From contig NZ_BAAAOK010000010.1 in NCBI RefSeq assembly GCF_039530285.1, positions 186,001-250,000 on the forward strand: 64,000 nt of DNA. Reading direction: 5' to 3'. The notes below the pieces were generated by a model. That model worked only from the letters and a program-made list of their open reading frames with translations, had not been told where the DNA came from and did no database searches. This document shows, in pieces, positions 50,488-58,966 of the stretch. The stretch comes from Actinomadura_C alba (lineage in GTDB: Bacteria; Actinomycetota; Actinomycetes; Streptosporangiales; Streptosporangiaceae). Every line of letters begins with the position of its first letter. Within the stretch, counting starts at the first letter, position 1. The position numbers were made by a program, and so were the translations under genes.

Positions 50488-52599
50488 TCACGGCGCGGGC
50501 GGCGGCTCCGTCGGCTCCACCTCGACGCGGTTGTCGTGGAACACGGCACCACCGCCGATGTCGGAGTCGCGCTCGGCGACGGTGGCGTTGACGTTGCCGC
50601 CGCCGGTGAGTTTGGCCCAGTGGCCCTTGGTCGTGGCGGCCACGCCGGGCCTGACCCGGTCGCCGACCTCGACGACGGCCTCGAAGGATCCGCGGTCGTT
50701 GCCGACCCTGACCCGCTCACCGCCGGTGAGGCCCCGAGCCGCGGCGTCCGAGGGGTGCAGAGTGATCGACGGCGCGCCGGCGCGCCGGCGCAGCTCCGGG
50801 TTGTTGCCGAACACGGTGTTCAGGAAGTGATGGGACGCGGCCGACACGAGGACGAGGGGGAACCGCGCCGCCCGCTCGGTGTCGGTCACCTCGGCCGGCG
50901 GCACGTAGTCCGGCAGCGGGTCGTGCCCTTCCCGCGCGGCCCGGGTGGACAGGAATTCCAGCTTCCCGGACGGCGTCGGGAACCCGTCGGCGAAGGGCAG
51001 GAACGGCTTGGGCACGTTCAGCCGCACATGGCCTTCCTCTCGCAGGCGGTCCAGCGTGATCCCGGTGAGCCGGGGGTGGCCGGAGCCGAGGAGCTGCCCG
51101 GCCAGTTCCTCGTCGGAGTCGTACAGGCTCGGCTCGGTCAGTCCCAGGCGGCGCGCCAGCCGGCGGAAGGTCTCGGAGGTGGGCAGGCATTCACCCGCGG
51201 GGGCCACGGCCCGCTCGTTCCACACCAGATAGAGATGGCCGTAGCCGTTGTGCACGTCGACGTGCTCGTGCTGCATCGTCGCGGGCAGCACGATGTCGGC
51301 GTAGTCGGCGGTGTCGGTGGGGAACTGCTCCAGCACGACGGTGAACAGGTCCTCGCGGGCGAGGCCGCGGCGGACCTTGTTCTGGTCCGGGTTGCTGGCG
51401 GCCGGGTTGGCCGCGATGACGAACAGCGCCTTGACCGGCGGGTCGTCCAGGTCGAGCAGGTTGTCACCCAGCCGGGTCATCGACAGGGTGCGGGTCGGCC
51501 GGGCGAGCAGGTCGTCGCGCACGAGCGCGGCGTGATCGAGGGGGAAATGGCCCCCCGTGGAGTACGACAGCCCGCCACCGGGCCTCGACCAGTCGCCGGT
51601 CACGCCCGGGATGCAGGCGAGGGCGCGCAGGGCGTTGCCGCCTCCCGCGTGGCGCTGGATGCCCATCGTCGCCCGGATCGCCGTCGGGCGGGTACGGGCG
51701 ACCCGCTCGCCCAGCGCGATGATCGCTTCGGCGGGGAGGCCGGTGATGGCCGCTACCCGTTCCGGGGGGAACTCGGTGACGCGCTCCCTGAGCTCGGCCC
51801 ACCCGATGGTGTGCCGGTCCAGGAAGTCCCGGTCCTCGGCGCCGAGACCGATGATCACGTGCAGGAGCCCGAAGGCCAGCGCCGCGTCGGTGCCCGGGAT
51901 CGGGGCGAGGTGCTCGTCGGCCTGCTGCGCGGTGCGAGTGCGCACCGGATCGATCGCCACGACGTGTGCGCCGCCGGCGCGGGCCCGCTGAATGAACTTC
52001 CACAGGTGGTGGCCGCTGGTGAGTGTGTTGGTGCCCCACAGGATGATCAGCTTGGACAGCGCCAGGTCCTCGGGGTCCATTCCGGCCGAGGTGCCCATCG
52101 TGTACTTCAGCCCGGTGCTGCCCGCGACCGAGCAGATCGTGTCGTCGTGCTGAGAGGCGCCGAGCACGTTGAAGAGCCGGCGCCCGGGGGAGCCCTCGAG
52201 GCCCTGCAGGTAGCCGAGCGTGCCTGTGCCCCAGAAGGGCCAGACGGCCTCGCCGCCGTGCTCGTCGATGATCTGACTCAGCCGTCCGGCGATCTCGTCG
52301 AGGGCCTCGTCCCAGGTGATCCGCTCGAACCGTCCCGAGCCCTTGGGGCCGGTCCTGCGCAGGGGGTGCAGGATCCGGTCCGGCGCGGCGGCCTGCTCCA
52401 GGAACCGGTTGACCTTGACGCACAGCGCACCCCGGGTGAACGGGTGACGCGGGTCCCCGCGCAGCCCGACGGCCTGCCCGTCCCGTACGGTCACCACCCA
52501 GCCACAGGTGTCGGGGCAGTCGAGCGGGCACGCGCCCAGCACTTCGAGCTCGGTGCGGGGCCGCGATCCGGTTGCGCCGGGCGGCTCGGTGACCGTCAT
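50488..52599 (-). CDS. Molybdopterin-dependent oxidoreductase (DMSO-reductase family)
   Basis: 703 residues. The N-terminal Fe-S domain has Cys24, Cys28, Cys32 and Cys60 (CPLDCPDTCGW and GALCVK), followed by bis-MGD binding regions (WGTNTLTSGHHLW, FVIAANPAASNPDQNKV) and a C-terminal cap with GLTGGERVRVGNDRGSFEA and KGHWAKL. No Tat signal is visible, so it is probably cytoplasmic. The C-terminus lists Asn-rich VNATV typical of the assembly family near formate-dehydrogenase-like enzymes. The substrate is unknown and no partner subunit is adjacent. GGAGG is 7 nt before the ATG. Confidence 0.88.
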   Translation of the reverse strand: MTVTEPPGATGSRPRTELEVLGACPLDCPDTCGWVVTVRDGQAVGLRGDPRHPFTRGALCVKVNRFLEQAAAPDRILHPLRRTGPKGSGRFERITWDEALDEIAGRLSQIIDEHGGEAVWPFWGTGTLGYLQGLEGSPGRRLFNVLGASQHDDTICSVAGSTGLKYTMGTSAGMDPEDLALSKLIILWGTNTLTSGHHLWKFIQRARAGGAHVVAIDPVRTRTAQQADEHLAPIPGTDAALAFGLLHVIIGLGAEDRDFLDRHTIGWAELRERVTEFPPERVAAITGLPAEAIIALGERVARTRPTAIRATMGIQRHAGGGNALRALACIPGVTGDWSRPGGGLSYSTGGHFPLDHAALVRDDLLARPTRTLSMTRLGDNLLDLDDPPVKALFVIAANPAASNPDQNKVRRGLAREDLFTVVLEQFPTDTADYADIVLPATMQHEHVDVHNGYGHLYLVWNERAVAPAGECLPTSETFRRLARRLGLTEPSLYDSDEELAGQLLGSGHPRLTGITLDRLREEGHVRLNVPKPFLPFADGFPTPSGKLEFLSTRAAREGHDPLPDYVPPAEVTDTERAARFPLVLVSAASHHFLNTVFGNNPELRRRAGAPSITLHPSDAAARGLTGGERVRVGNDRGSFEAVVEVGDRVRPGVAATTKGHWAKLTGGGNVNATVAERDSDIGGGAVFHDNRVEVEPTEPPPAP

Positions 52600-52610
52600 G
52601 GTCGCACCTC

Positions 52611-52682
52611 CATGGTCGATGGCGTGGTCGATATGCGCGTCGATATGCGCGTTGATGTGCGCGTCGATGGGCGTGGTCGATG
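52611..52682. repeat. 12-bp tandem repeat, six units
   Basis: Six consecutive 12-bp units of the form (g/c)cg(t/c)g(g/t)tcgat(a/g)(t/g) between 52611 and 52682, with small variations. They lie in the leader of the molybdopterin oxidoreductase, just upstream of its ribosome site. Could be a variable expression-setting tract or repeated binding sites. The rest of the 256-nt gap to the thyX-like gene holds no gene. Confidence 0.75.
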
Positions 52683-52855
52683 GATCCCCCTAGTGTGCGG
52701 CAAGCAATTCAGGAGCGTGACATCGGGACGCGCATTACCGGCGGCGCGAAGGGGAGCGCGACCGGGGGACGGTGGGGCGGACGGGCGCACGCCGCCGCCG
52801 TCTGGTTTGCTTGGGGGCGATAGAAGAGTGTGTTCCGACCGTGGGGGTTGCCAGA

Positions 52856-53653
52856 GTGAAGAGCGTCGAACCCGAGGTGTTCCTGGTCGCGCGGCCAGAG
52901 CTCGACTATGCCGAGGTGGCGCGTTACCTGAGTGACGTGGGCGGGGAGAGCTGGCTGGAGCGGCTCGACCGGGGTGACCTCGACGCCGAGCTGAACGACC
53001 CTCAGAACCTCGCCGAGTTCGCCGGGCGGCTGTGTTACCGGTCCTGGGAGCCGGGGCTCAACCCCAACGTGTCCAGGGTCCGCACCGACCAGACGCAGTA
53101 CCTTGAGAACATCCTGCGCAGCCTGCACGGCTCGGTGCTCGAGCACGTGAACTTCAGCTTCGTGCTGCACAACGTCAGCCGGGTGCTGACGCACGAGCTG
53201 GTCAGGCACCGGCCCGGGGTGGCGATCTCGCAGGAGTCGCTGCGCTTCGTGCGGCTGCAGGACATCCCGTTCTGGTTCCCCGAGTGGGCGCGCGAGGACC
53301 AGGAGCTGATGAAGCGGGCCACCGCCCTGCTGGAACAGATGGAGGAGTTCCAGGGCTGGATGGCCGGTCACTTCGGGCTGGACGAGGAGGGGGTGCCGTT
53401 CTCGGTCAAGAAGCACCACACCTCGTTCATGCGCCGGTTCGCCCCCGAGGGCGTCGCCACGGGGCTGGTGTGGACGGCCAACGTGCGCACGCTCCGTCAC
53501 ACCATCGAGGCCCGGACGGCGGCCGGTGCCGAGGAGGAGATCCGGCTGCTCTTCGGCCGGATCGGCGAGCTGATGCGGCAGGAGGCGCCCGCGCTGTTCT
53601 CCGACTACGTGGTCGAGGACGGAGCTTGGGTGCCGGGCTGGCGAAAGGTCTGA
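52856..53653 (+). CDS. thyX: FAD-dependent thymidylate synthase-like protein (ThyX family)
   Basis: 265 residues. The family core VLEHVNFSFVLHNVSRVLTHELVRHR is clear, and the protein probably makes dTMP from dUMP with reduced FAD. The signature reads Arg117-His118-Arg119 then eight residues (PGVAISQE) and Ser128, whereas classical ThyX has RHR-x7-S. It may therefore belong to a divergent ThyX branch with uncertain activity. GTG at 52856 is chosen with GGGGG upstream; GTG 52841 is possible. Confidence 0.82.
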   Translation: MKSVEPEVFLVARPELDYAEVARYLSDVGGESWLERLDRGDLDAELNDPQNLAEFAGRLCYRSWEPGLNPNVSRVRTDQTQYLENILRSLHGSVLEHVNFSFVLHNVSRVLTHELVRHRPGVAISQESLRFVRLQDIPFWFPEWAREDQELMKRATALLEQMEEFQGWMAGHFGLDEEGVPFSVKKHHTSFMRRFAPEGVATGLVWTANVRTLRHTIEARTAAGAEEEIRLLFGRIGELMRQEAPALFSDYVVEDGAWVPGWRKV

Positions 53654-53682
53654 CCCGGCCGGCCCGGTGCCGTGCGACCGGT

Positions 53683-53811
53683 CGCGATGGCGTGGAGCTG
53701 TCGTTCTTCAGCACCATCGCGACCTTCGGAACACCGGGCGACATCACCCTGGCCGAGCCGGCGGTCGAGTCGTTCTACCCGGCGACGAGCGCACCGCTCT
53801 GTTCCTGCGTT
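53683..53811 (+). pseudogene. Remnant of an XRE/MmyB-type regulator C-terminus
   Basis: In one frame the DNA reads DGVELSFFSTIATFGTPGD then ITLAEPAVESFYPATSAP, which looks like the end of the MmyB-like ligand-binding domain of actinobacterial XRE regulators. There is no HTH domain or start upstream: the thyX-like gene ends 29 nt before. The frame runs on into unrelated sequence. Interpreted as a leftover of a deleted regulator gene. Confidence 0.5.
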
Positions 53812-54454
53812 AGCGCGCCGGCTGGTGGGGCCCCGCCGAACGATGTGTCCCCATGCCGGTGTCCCTCTGCCGGGTCTCTGCCGGTCCGGGAGGTTCCGAG
53901 GTCGTCGGTCCTGCCTGCCTCCCGGTCGTTTCGCGCCGGCGCTCCGACACCACGGATCACGCCACCCCCTCAGCGGCATGATCGCGTACCGTGGACGCGC
54001 ACTTCGTCGGCGAGAAGTCTGACACCGCATCCGGCTGGGGCTCAACCGTTTCAGGTGAAAACAGCCGACATAAAACAATGCGTAGCGAAACGATGATTCT
54101 TTGTCACCCATAGTGATATCGACAAGTCGAATACCGATGGGTACCGATGAATGGCGACGTTATGCGCGGAACAGGAACTGTTCTCATTGCTCGTCCGCCA
54201 CAGGTTCCCCACAGGTTCGCCACAGGTCAGTGGCCTGACGGGGTCGTGTCGTTCGCTGGGCCGAATCCGCGTACGCCCCTCCGCTCTGCCCTCTTCGGCC
54301 TGCGCAAGCCGAGATGGTGAGGCAAGCTGACCGTAGGGGCGGGGGGATCGAGCCCGAATGGCAGGCGACGCGACGTGATGATCTACAAAACGGCAAAAAG
54401 GCGTACATCACATGATTAGTCGTGGCCAACTGCTCCGAGGAAGGGGATCCGGGC
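53812..54454. other. About 640-bp gap of lower GC with short direct repeats
   Basis: No convincing gene. The stretch 54040-54180 is clearly poorer in GC than the surroundings and ORFs crossing it have no actinobacterial codon bias. It includes two copies of taccgatg (54132-54150 region) and a threefold 11-bp repeat (next entry). Together with the regulator remnant on its left it looks like an old insertion or deletion scar. Confidence 0.5.
54197..54229. repeat. Threefold 11-bp direct repeat (CCACAGGT core)
   Basis: Three back-to-back 11-bp units at 54197-54207, 54208-54218 and 54219-54229, all with the core CCACAGGT. The spacing of about one helical turn would place bound proteins on the same face, as with operator or iteron arrays. 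It lies about 220 nt upstream of the glutamine-amidotransferase-like gene. Confidence 0.6.
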
Positions 54455-55213
54455 ATGCGAGAGCCGACGCAGGAGGCCGGCCGAGGTGGAAGGGGGCACC
54501 GCGGCCAGGTCACGGCCCCGCCGCTCATCGGGGTGACGACCTACCTCGAACCGGCGCGCTGGGGGGAATGGGTACGTGAGGCGGCGCTGCTGCCGGTGCC
54601 GTACGTACGCGCCGTCGAGCGGGCCGGCGGAGTCCCCGTGCTGTTGCCGCCGACGAGCTCACGGGGCGTCGGTGCGCTGGTCCACGGACTCGACGGCGTC
54701 GTCCTCGCCGACGGCGCCGACGTCGACCCGGCGCTGTACGGAGCCGAGCGGCACGAGCGCACCGGGCCGCCGCAGCCGCACCGGGATCGGTTTGAGCTCG
54801 GGCTGATCCGCGCGGTCATCGAGGCGGACCTGCCCTTCCTCGCCATCGGGCGCGGCATGCACGTGCTGAACGTCGCGCGGGGCGGCGGCCTCGTCCAGTA
54901 CCTCCCGGACGCCGTGGGCCATGAGGGGCACGCGCCCGCGCCCGCGCGGTTCGGCACCCATCGCGTACGGATCGGCGTCACCAGCACGGTCGGACGGATC
55001 CTCGGGGATTTCGCCGAGGTGCCCACGTACCACTATCAGGGGGTCAAGCGCCTCGGCAAGGGACTGGTCGCCGTCGCCTGGACCGACGACCAGGTCGTCG
55101 AGGCGGTCGAGCTGCAGGGTCACCGGTTCGGCCTCGGCGTCCAGTGGAATCCCGAGGAGGCGGGTGACCTGCGGTTGTTCGAGGCCCTCGCCGTCGAGGC
55201 GGCCGGCCGCTGA
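54455..55213 (+). CDS. Class I glutamine amidotransferase-like protein (peptidase C26 fold), catalytic residues replaced
   Basis: 252 residues that align with PuuD-type gamma-glutamyl-GABA hydrolases: IGVTTYLEPARWGEW, LDGVVLADGADVDPALYG, YHYQGVKRLGKGL and GLGVQWNPEEAGD. The nucleophile position normally reads GICRG but here is AIGRG, Gly132 in place of Cys (GGG at 54848-54850). The catalytic His of QWHPE is Asn232 (AAT at 55148-55150); only Glu234 of the triad remains. It cannot be a normal hydrolase, although the reading frame is intact. ATG 54455 has AAGGGG upstream; GTG 54422 is an alternative start. Confidence 0.85.
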   Translation: MREPTQEAGRGGRGHRGQVTAPPLIGVTTYLEPARWGEWVREAALLPVPYVRAVERAGGVPVLLPPTSSRGVGALVHGLDGVVLADGADVDPALYGAERHERTGPPQPHRDRFELGLIRAVIEADLPFLAIGRGMHVLNVARGGGLVQYLPDAVGHEGHAPAPARFGTHRVRIGVTSTVGRILGDFAEVPTYHYQGVKRLGKGLVAVAWTDDQVVEAVELQGHRFGLGVQWNPEEAGDLRLFEALAVEAAGR

Positions 55214-55292
55214 CCCCACCGGCCCGCGGGTGGCCGGCGAGACGTCACAATGGCCACGCGCGTGCAGCCGGTGAGGGAGTGGTGATCGACGG

Positions 55293-56084
55293 ATGAGCGG
55301 TTACGAGTCGTACGAGCGGTTGAAGACGGACTGGGCCGCGCCAGGGGTCCTGCGGGTCACGATCAGCACGCCGGGCAAGCTCAACGCGGTGGACATGACG
55401 GGACATCGCGAGCTCGCGGAGATCTGGCGGGACATCGACGCCGACGAGAAGGTGCGCGCCGTCGTGGTGCGCGGGGAGGGGACGGCCTTCTCCGCCGGCG
55501 GTGATCTCGCCATGATCGAGGAGATGATGTCCGATCACGCGGTCCGCACGCGCATCTTCGGCGAGGCACGCGACATCGTCTACAACGTGCTCAACTGCTC
55601 CAAGCCGGTGGTGAGCGCGATCCAGGGCCCGGCGGTCGGCGCCGGGCTGGCCGTGGCCCTGCTCGCCGACATCTCCGTGGCCGGCCGGACCGCGAGGATC
55701 ATCGACGGGCACACCCGGCTCGGCGTGGCCGCCGGCGACCACGCGGCCATCGTCTGGCCCCTGCTGTGCGGCCTGGCCAAGGCGAAGTACTACCTGCTGC
55801 TGTGCGAGACGCTCACCGGTGAGGAGGCCGAGCGGATCGGCCTGGTGAGCCTGTGTGTCGAGGACGACGAGGTGCACGACAGGGCGCTGGAGATCGCCGG
55901 GCGGCTCGCACGCGGATCGGCCGAGGCCCTGCGGTTCACGAAGTACGCCCTGAACAACTGGCTGCGGCAGGCCGGGCCGGCCTTCGACGCCTCGCTCGCC
56001 ATGGAGTTCCTCGGCTTCACCGGCGCCGACATCCGGGAGGGTGTCACGGCGGTCCGCGAGAAGCGCCCTCCCAGATTCACCTGA
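55293..56084 (+). CDS. Enoyl-CoA hydratase/isomerase family protein
   Basis: 263 residues of the crotonase fold. Oxyanion-hole segments are AFSAGGDLAMIEEM and GPAVGAGLAVALLADISVAG. The position usually holding the second catalytic Glu lies in LGVAAGDHAAIVWP, where Asp is present, so hydratase activity is not certain; the subgroup acts on diverse CoA esters. The gene follows the amidotransferase-like gene by 79 nt on the same strand. Confidence 0.87.
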   Translation: MSGYESYERLKTDWAAPGVLRVTISTPGKLNAVDMTGHRELAEIWRDIDADEKVRAVVVRGEGTAFSAGGDLAMIEEMMSDHAVRTRIFGEARDIVYNVLNCSKPVVSAIQGPAVGAGLAVALLADISVAGRTARIIDGHTRLGVAAGDHAAIVWPLLCGLAKAKYYLLLCETLTGEEAERIGLVSLCVEDDEVHDRALEIAGRLARGSAEALRFTKYALNNWLRQAGPAFDASLAMEFLGFTGADIREGVTAVREKRPPRFT

Positions 56085-56117
56085 CGCCGCCGGGCCCGGC
56101 CCGGCCAGGCCCGGAGC

Positions 56118-56561
56118 TCAGCCGAAGTGCTTGCGGAGCCCGTCGAGGCCGGCGGCGTAGACCGCCTTAGCGAAGATCTTCGTCATGCGCTCCTCGTCAC
56201 CGGCGTCGGCGTCGAACTCGCCCGACCACTCGACGAAGGCCTGCCCGGTGTCGGTGACCGGCGCGACCCGGATCGTGCTGCGCTGTCGACGGACGGGGAA
56301 CGGGCTCTCCACGAAGTCGTAGGACAGCGAGCGGTCGGCGTCCGAGAGCGCGACGAGCCGCTCGCGGAAGACCGCGTCGCCCGCGCCGGTCAGCCGCCGC
56401 ACCGCGCCCACTCCCGAGCCGCCCCCGCCGTCGCCCTGGTCCTCGATCTCGCAGGTCTCGATCGAGGGCAGCCACTCGGCGATGTTGCCGAAGTCGCGGA
56501 CATAGGACCACACTTCGTCGGCCGTGGCGTTGATGACGGCGCTGGCGTACGGCTTGGGCAT
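56118..56561 (-). CDS. SRPBCC family protein
   Basis: 147 residues of the START-like (Bet v1) fold: ADEVWSYVRDFGNIAEWLPSIETCEI, VGAVRRLTG, FRERLVALSDADRSLSYDFVESPFP and a long C-terminal helix (KAVYAAGLDGLRKHF). Such proteins bind hydrophobic ligands or act in aromatic polyketide modification; the ligand is unknown. ATG at 56561 is fixed by GGAGGAG 6 nt upstream. Convergent with the enoyl-CoA hydratase gene. Confidence 0.87.
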   Translation of the reverse strand: MPKPYASAVINATADEVWSYVRDFGNIAEWLPSIETCEIEDQGDGGGGSGVGAVRRLTGAGDAVFRERLVALSDADRSLSYDFVESPFPVRRQRSTIRVAPVTDTGQAFVEWSGEFDADAGDEERMTKIFAKAVYAAGLDGLRKHFG

Positions 56562-56698
56562 GGCGGACTCCTCCTTGAGACGCGTGCTCTCATGCTCTGC
56601 CCACGCACGGCACGAGGGCAAACGCGCGAGGCGGGCGCCCGCCCCGTTCTCCGGCCCGATGTGATCTACAGCGTAAAGGCGATCTCCGGTGCACTGCC

Positions 56699-57753
56699 TC
56701 AGCCCTTGACGGTGAGCAGCGGCCGCAGTTCGACGACCGGGTCGGCGACACCGGCACCGCGCAGGCTGGACACCACCGGGCCGATGTCCTTGTAGGCCCA
56801 GGGCGCCTCCTGCTTGAGGTCGCGCCGCCAGGCCGCCATGACGTCGGCCCGCCGTGCCACGCCGGGATCGCGGTGGTTCAGCGGTGTGACCACCCGGAAC
56901 TCCCACAGGAACGCGTCGAGCTCCTCCTCACCCGCCTTGGCGGAGGCGCCGCGCGGAACGCGGCGGCCCGCACCGTGGCAGGCGCTCGCGAGGGCACGCG
57001 GGTGGCCGGAGCCGCGCAGGACGTAGCTGGGCGCCCCCATCGAACCGGGCACGATGACGGGCTCGCCCCACATGCCGTACGGCCCCGACTCTGCGAAGCC
57101 GCCGGCCGGTGTGGCCCCCTTGCGGTGCACCACGCGCCCGTCGCCGGCCCAGAACAGGTTGTGCGGCGCGTCGTAGACCAGCCGCGAGGACGTCTCGCCG
57201 CACGCGGCCGCCAGTGCCGACCGCATCATCAGGGCGAGGAAGAACCGGTTGCCCACCGCGAAGTTGGCCGCGTTGCCGAAGGCGTCGAGGTAGCGGCGGC
57301 GAGCGGGTTCAGATCGCTCGTCCAGCAGGAAGGGCAGGATCCCGTTGCCCGGCATCGGCAGGCCGGCCGGCCAGACCGAGCGGACCCGGTGGCGGCCGGT
57401 CGCGTTGGCCTGGTGCCCGAGCGAGAGTGATCCGCTGTGCACCATGAGCACGATCGCACCGGGCGACAGCCCCCAGGCGTACGCGGCCGGCCCGTCGTGC
57501 ACCGCGGAGACGTACTGCAGCTCGGCACCACACGGGTGATGCGCGGTTCGGGACCGGAGCGGCCGGGTGTCGCCTCGGCCAACCGCCGCAGGGTGCCGGC
57601 GGTCTCGAGCACCGTGAGGATCTCGTCGACGGCGCTGCTCTCCAGCGGTACGTCGGTGCCCGCGCAGACGTCGACGGGGACGTCCCAGGGGTTGGGGAGG
57701 CGGAGCCAGTGGTCGTCGGTACGGACAAGGCGCGGGTCCTGGCGCGCGGTCAT
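56699..57753 (-). pseudogene. rtcB: RtcB-type RNA ligase gene with internal deletion and frameshift
   Basis: The first ~75 codons from ATG 57753 (DDHWLRLPNPWDVPVDVCAGTD and on to PEPRITRV) match the start of an actinobacterial RtcB family. Near 57525-57535 the reading frame changes, and the next codons (AELQYVSAVHDG, VLMVHSGSLSLGH, YDAPHNLFWAGDGRVVHRKGATPA, PVIVPGSMGAPSYVL, CHGAGRR, ELRPLLTVKG) are its C-terminal half. The section between, with the metal-binding Asp/Cys (DINCGM-like) and GGNHF, is missing, an estimated 100-150 codons. The guanylylated His (CHGAGRR) remains. Not functional as an RNA ligase in this form. Confidence 0.8.
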
Positions 57754-57946
57754 GGGGACCTTCCGGGTCGCTGAACGTCGTCATCGGCGACGCGAGGGCG
57801 GGCGATGACAGGAGTCGAGTGGGGGCGGGCGTGCGCCGGGAGGGGGCACGCCGCGACGGGCGGGCGTGCCGCCGTGTGCCTGCGGTTCAGCAGCCGCGAG
57901 GTCGGTTCGACCCTAGCGGTCCCGTCGGTTCGCGCCAACGGGTTAT

Positions 57947-57964
57947 CCCGCCCGTACCGGCGGG
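57947..57964. terminator. Hairpin downstream of the TetR gene
   Basis: CCCGCC (57947-57952) and GGCGGG (57959-57964) around CGTACC, 35 nt beyond the stop of the tetR-type gene. The rest of the 245-nt gap to the broken rtcB gene holds no other feature. Confidence 0.35.
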
Positions 57965-57998
57965 CTCTGTGCCGACTACCAGGGGGCCGGTCGACGGG

Positions 57999-58574
57999 TC
58001 ATGGGGCGGCCTCGCCGAGATAGCGGGTGACGATGCGGGCGATCAGCCGGGCCACCGTCTCGGGCGGTTCGGCGGGCAGGACGACATGGCTCAGGGTGAG
58101 CCGGACGGCGGCGTCGGCGATCTCGGCGACCGTGTCGCGGTCGAGGTCCGGCCACTGGCTCACCGCGTGGGTGACGATGCGGGCGCGGGCGGCGAACAGC
58201 AGGGGGTCGGCCCGGGTGGTGAACAGCGGCAGCAGATCCTCGCTGTCCGCGCCGGTGAGTATGGCCTTCTTGAGCGGGTCGTCGGAGGCGGTCTTGAGGG
58301 TGTAGGTCACCGCGGCGGCGACCGCGGAGCGCAGGTCCTCATGGCGGGACAGCGCCTCGTCGACACCGTCGAGATAGGCGTCGTTGTCGCGGAGCACCAC
58401 CGCCTGGGCGAGACCCCACTTGTCGGCGAACTCGTTGTAGACGGTCTGCCGGCTCACCCCGACCGCGTCCGCCACGTCCTGCATGCGCAGGCGTTTGTAG
58501 CCGCGCCGGGCGAGCAGTTCGGCGGCGGCCACGAGCAACTCGTCACGCAAAGACCGATCTCGCTCCGTGCCCAT
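57999..58574 (-). CDS. TetR family transcriptional regulator
   Basis: 191 residues. N-terminal helix-turn-helix (about 8-55): LLVAAAELLARRGYKRLRMQDVADAVGVSRQTVYNEFADKWGL. The C-terminal ligand-binding domain (about 60-190) is helical and not assignable. ATG at 58574 is chosen (GAGGAGG 11 nt upstream); an ORF start 60 nt earlier only adds a Pro/Glu-rich stretch. It may control the neighbouring genes or itself; no clear operator was identified. Confidence 0.87.
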   Translation of the reverse strand: MGTERDRSLRDELLVAAAELLARRGYKRLRMQDVADAVGVSRQTVYNEFADKWGLAQAVVLRDNDAYLDGVDEALSRHEDLRSAVAAAVTYTLKTASDDPLKKAILTGADSEDLLPLFTTRADPLLFAARARIVTHAVSQWPDLDRDTVAEIADAAVRLTLSHVVLPAEPPETVARLIARIVTRYLGEAAP

Positions 58575-58674
58575 GATCGCGTTCGCCTCCTCGCGGTCCG
58601 GCCCCGGTTCCGGCTCCGACGCCGACGGATGCAAGCGAATAGCGTCATCGATCAGCGCGTCAAGTCCGATGCGG

Positions 58675-58887
58675 TCAGCGGCTCGAGGTGAGCAGTCCGT
58701 GCGCCTCGCGGACGGCCTGGGACACCGCGATCTCGCCCGGGTCGCTCTGCCGGGTGCCGGCGAGCGCGTACGTCAGCAACCGGACCGCCTCCGCCAGCGC
58801 GACCGTCCTCGCCTCGAGTCGGCGGATGCGCTCCTCCAGTACGGCCGGCGACGGGCCGCGCGCCCCGAAGGCTATCTGCCTGCTCAT
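58675..58887 (-). CDS. Small helical protein, paralogue 1 of a DevR-island family
   Basis: 70 residues, no known domain. A conserved N-terminus (RQIA-GA-PSPAVLE) leads into an amphipathic helix with leucine/alanine heptads (RIRRLEARTVALAEAVRLLTYAL), probably a short coiled coil, then a variable hinge and a last helix (AVREAHGLL). About half its residues are identical to the protein at 60451-60663. AAGGAG is 6 nt before the ATG, and a DevR-like box lies 80 nt upstream. The role is unknown. Confidence 0.75.
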   Translation of the reverse strand: MSRQIAFGARGPSPAVLEERIRRLEARTVALAEAVRLLTYALAGTRQSDPGEIAVSQAVREAHGLLTSSR

Positions 58888-58966
58888 GCTCTGCTCCTTG
58901 ATCACCTGGCGCTCGACGGACCCGTTCCCCTTGCTCAGGTTCGGCCGTGCCCGGCCCTCCTCAGCA

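Noticed and set aside
53605..54111. 168-codon minus-strand ORF in the gap after the thyX-like gene
   Set aside because: Crosses the low-GC scar with Arg-rich, motif-free sequence and no ribosome site.
57755..57769. GGGACC half-site at the start of the broken rtcB gene as a DevR box
   Set aside because: It coincides with the ribosome site (GGAAGGTCC on the minus strand) and lacks the second half-site.
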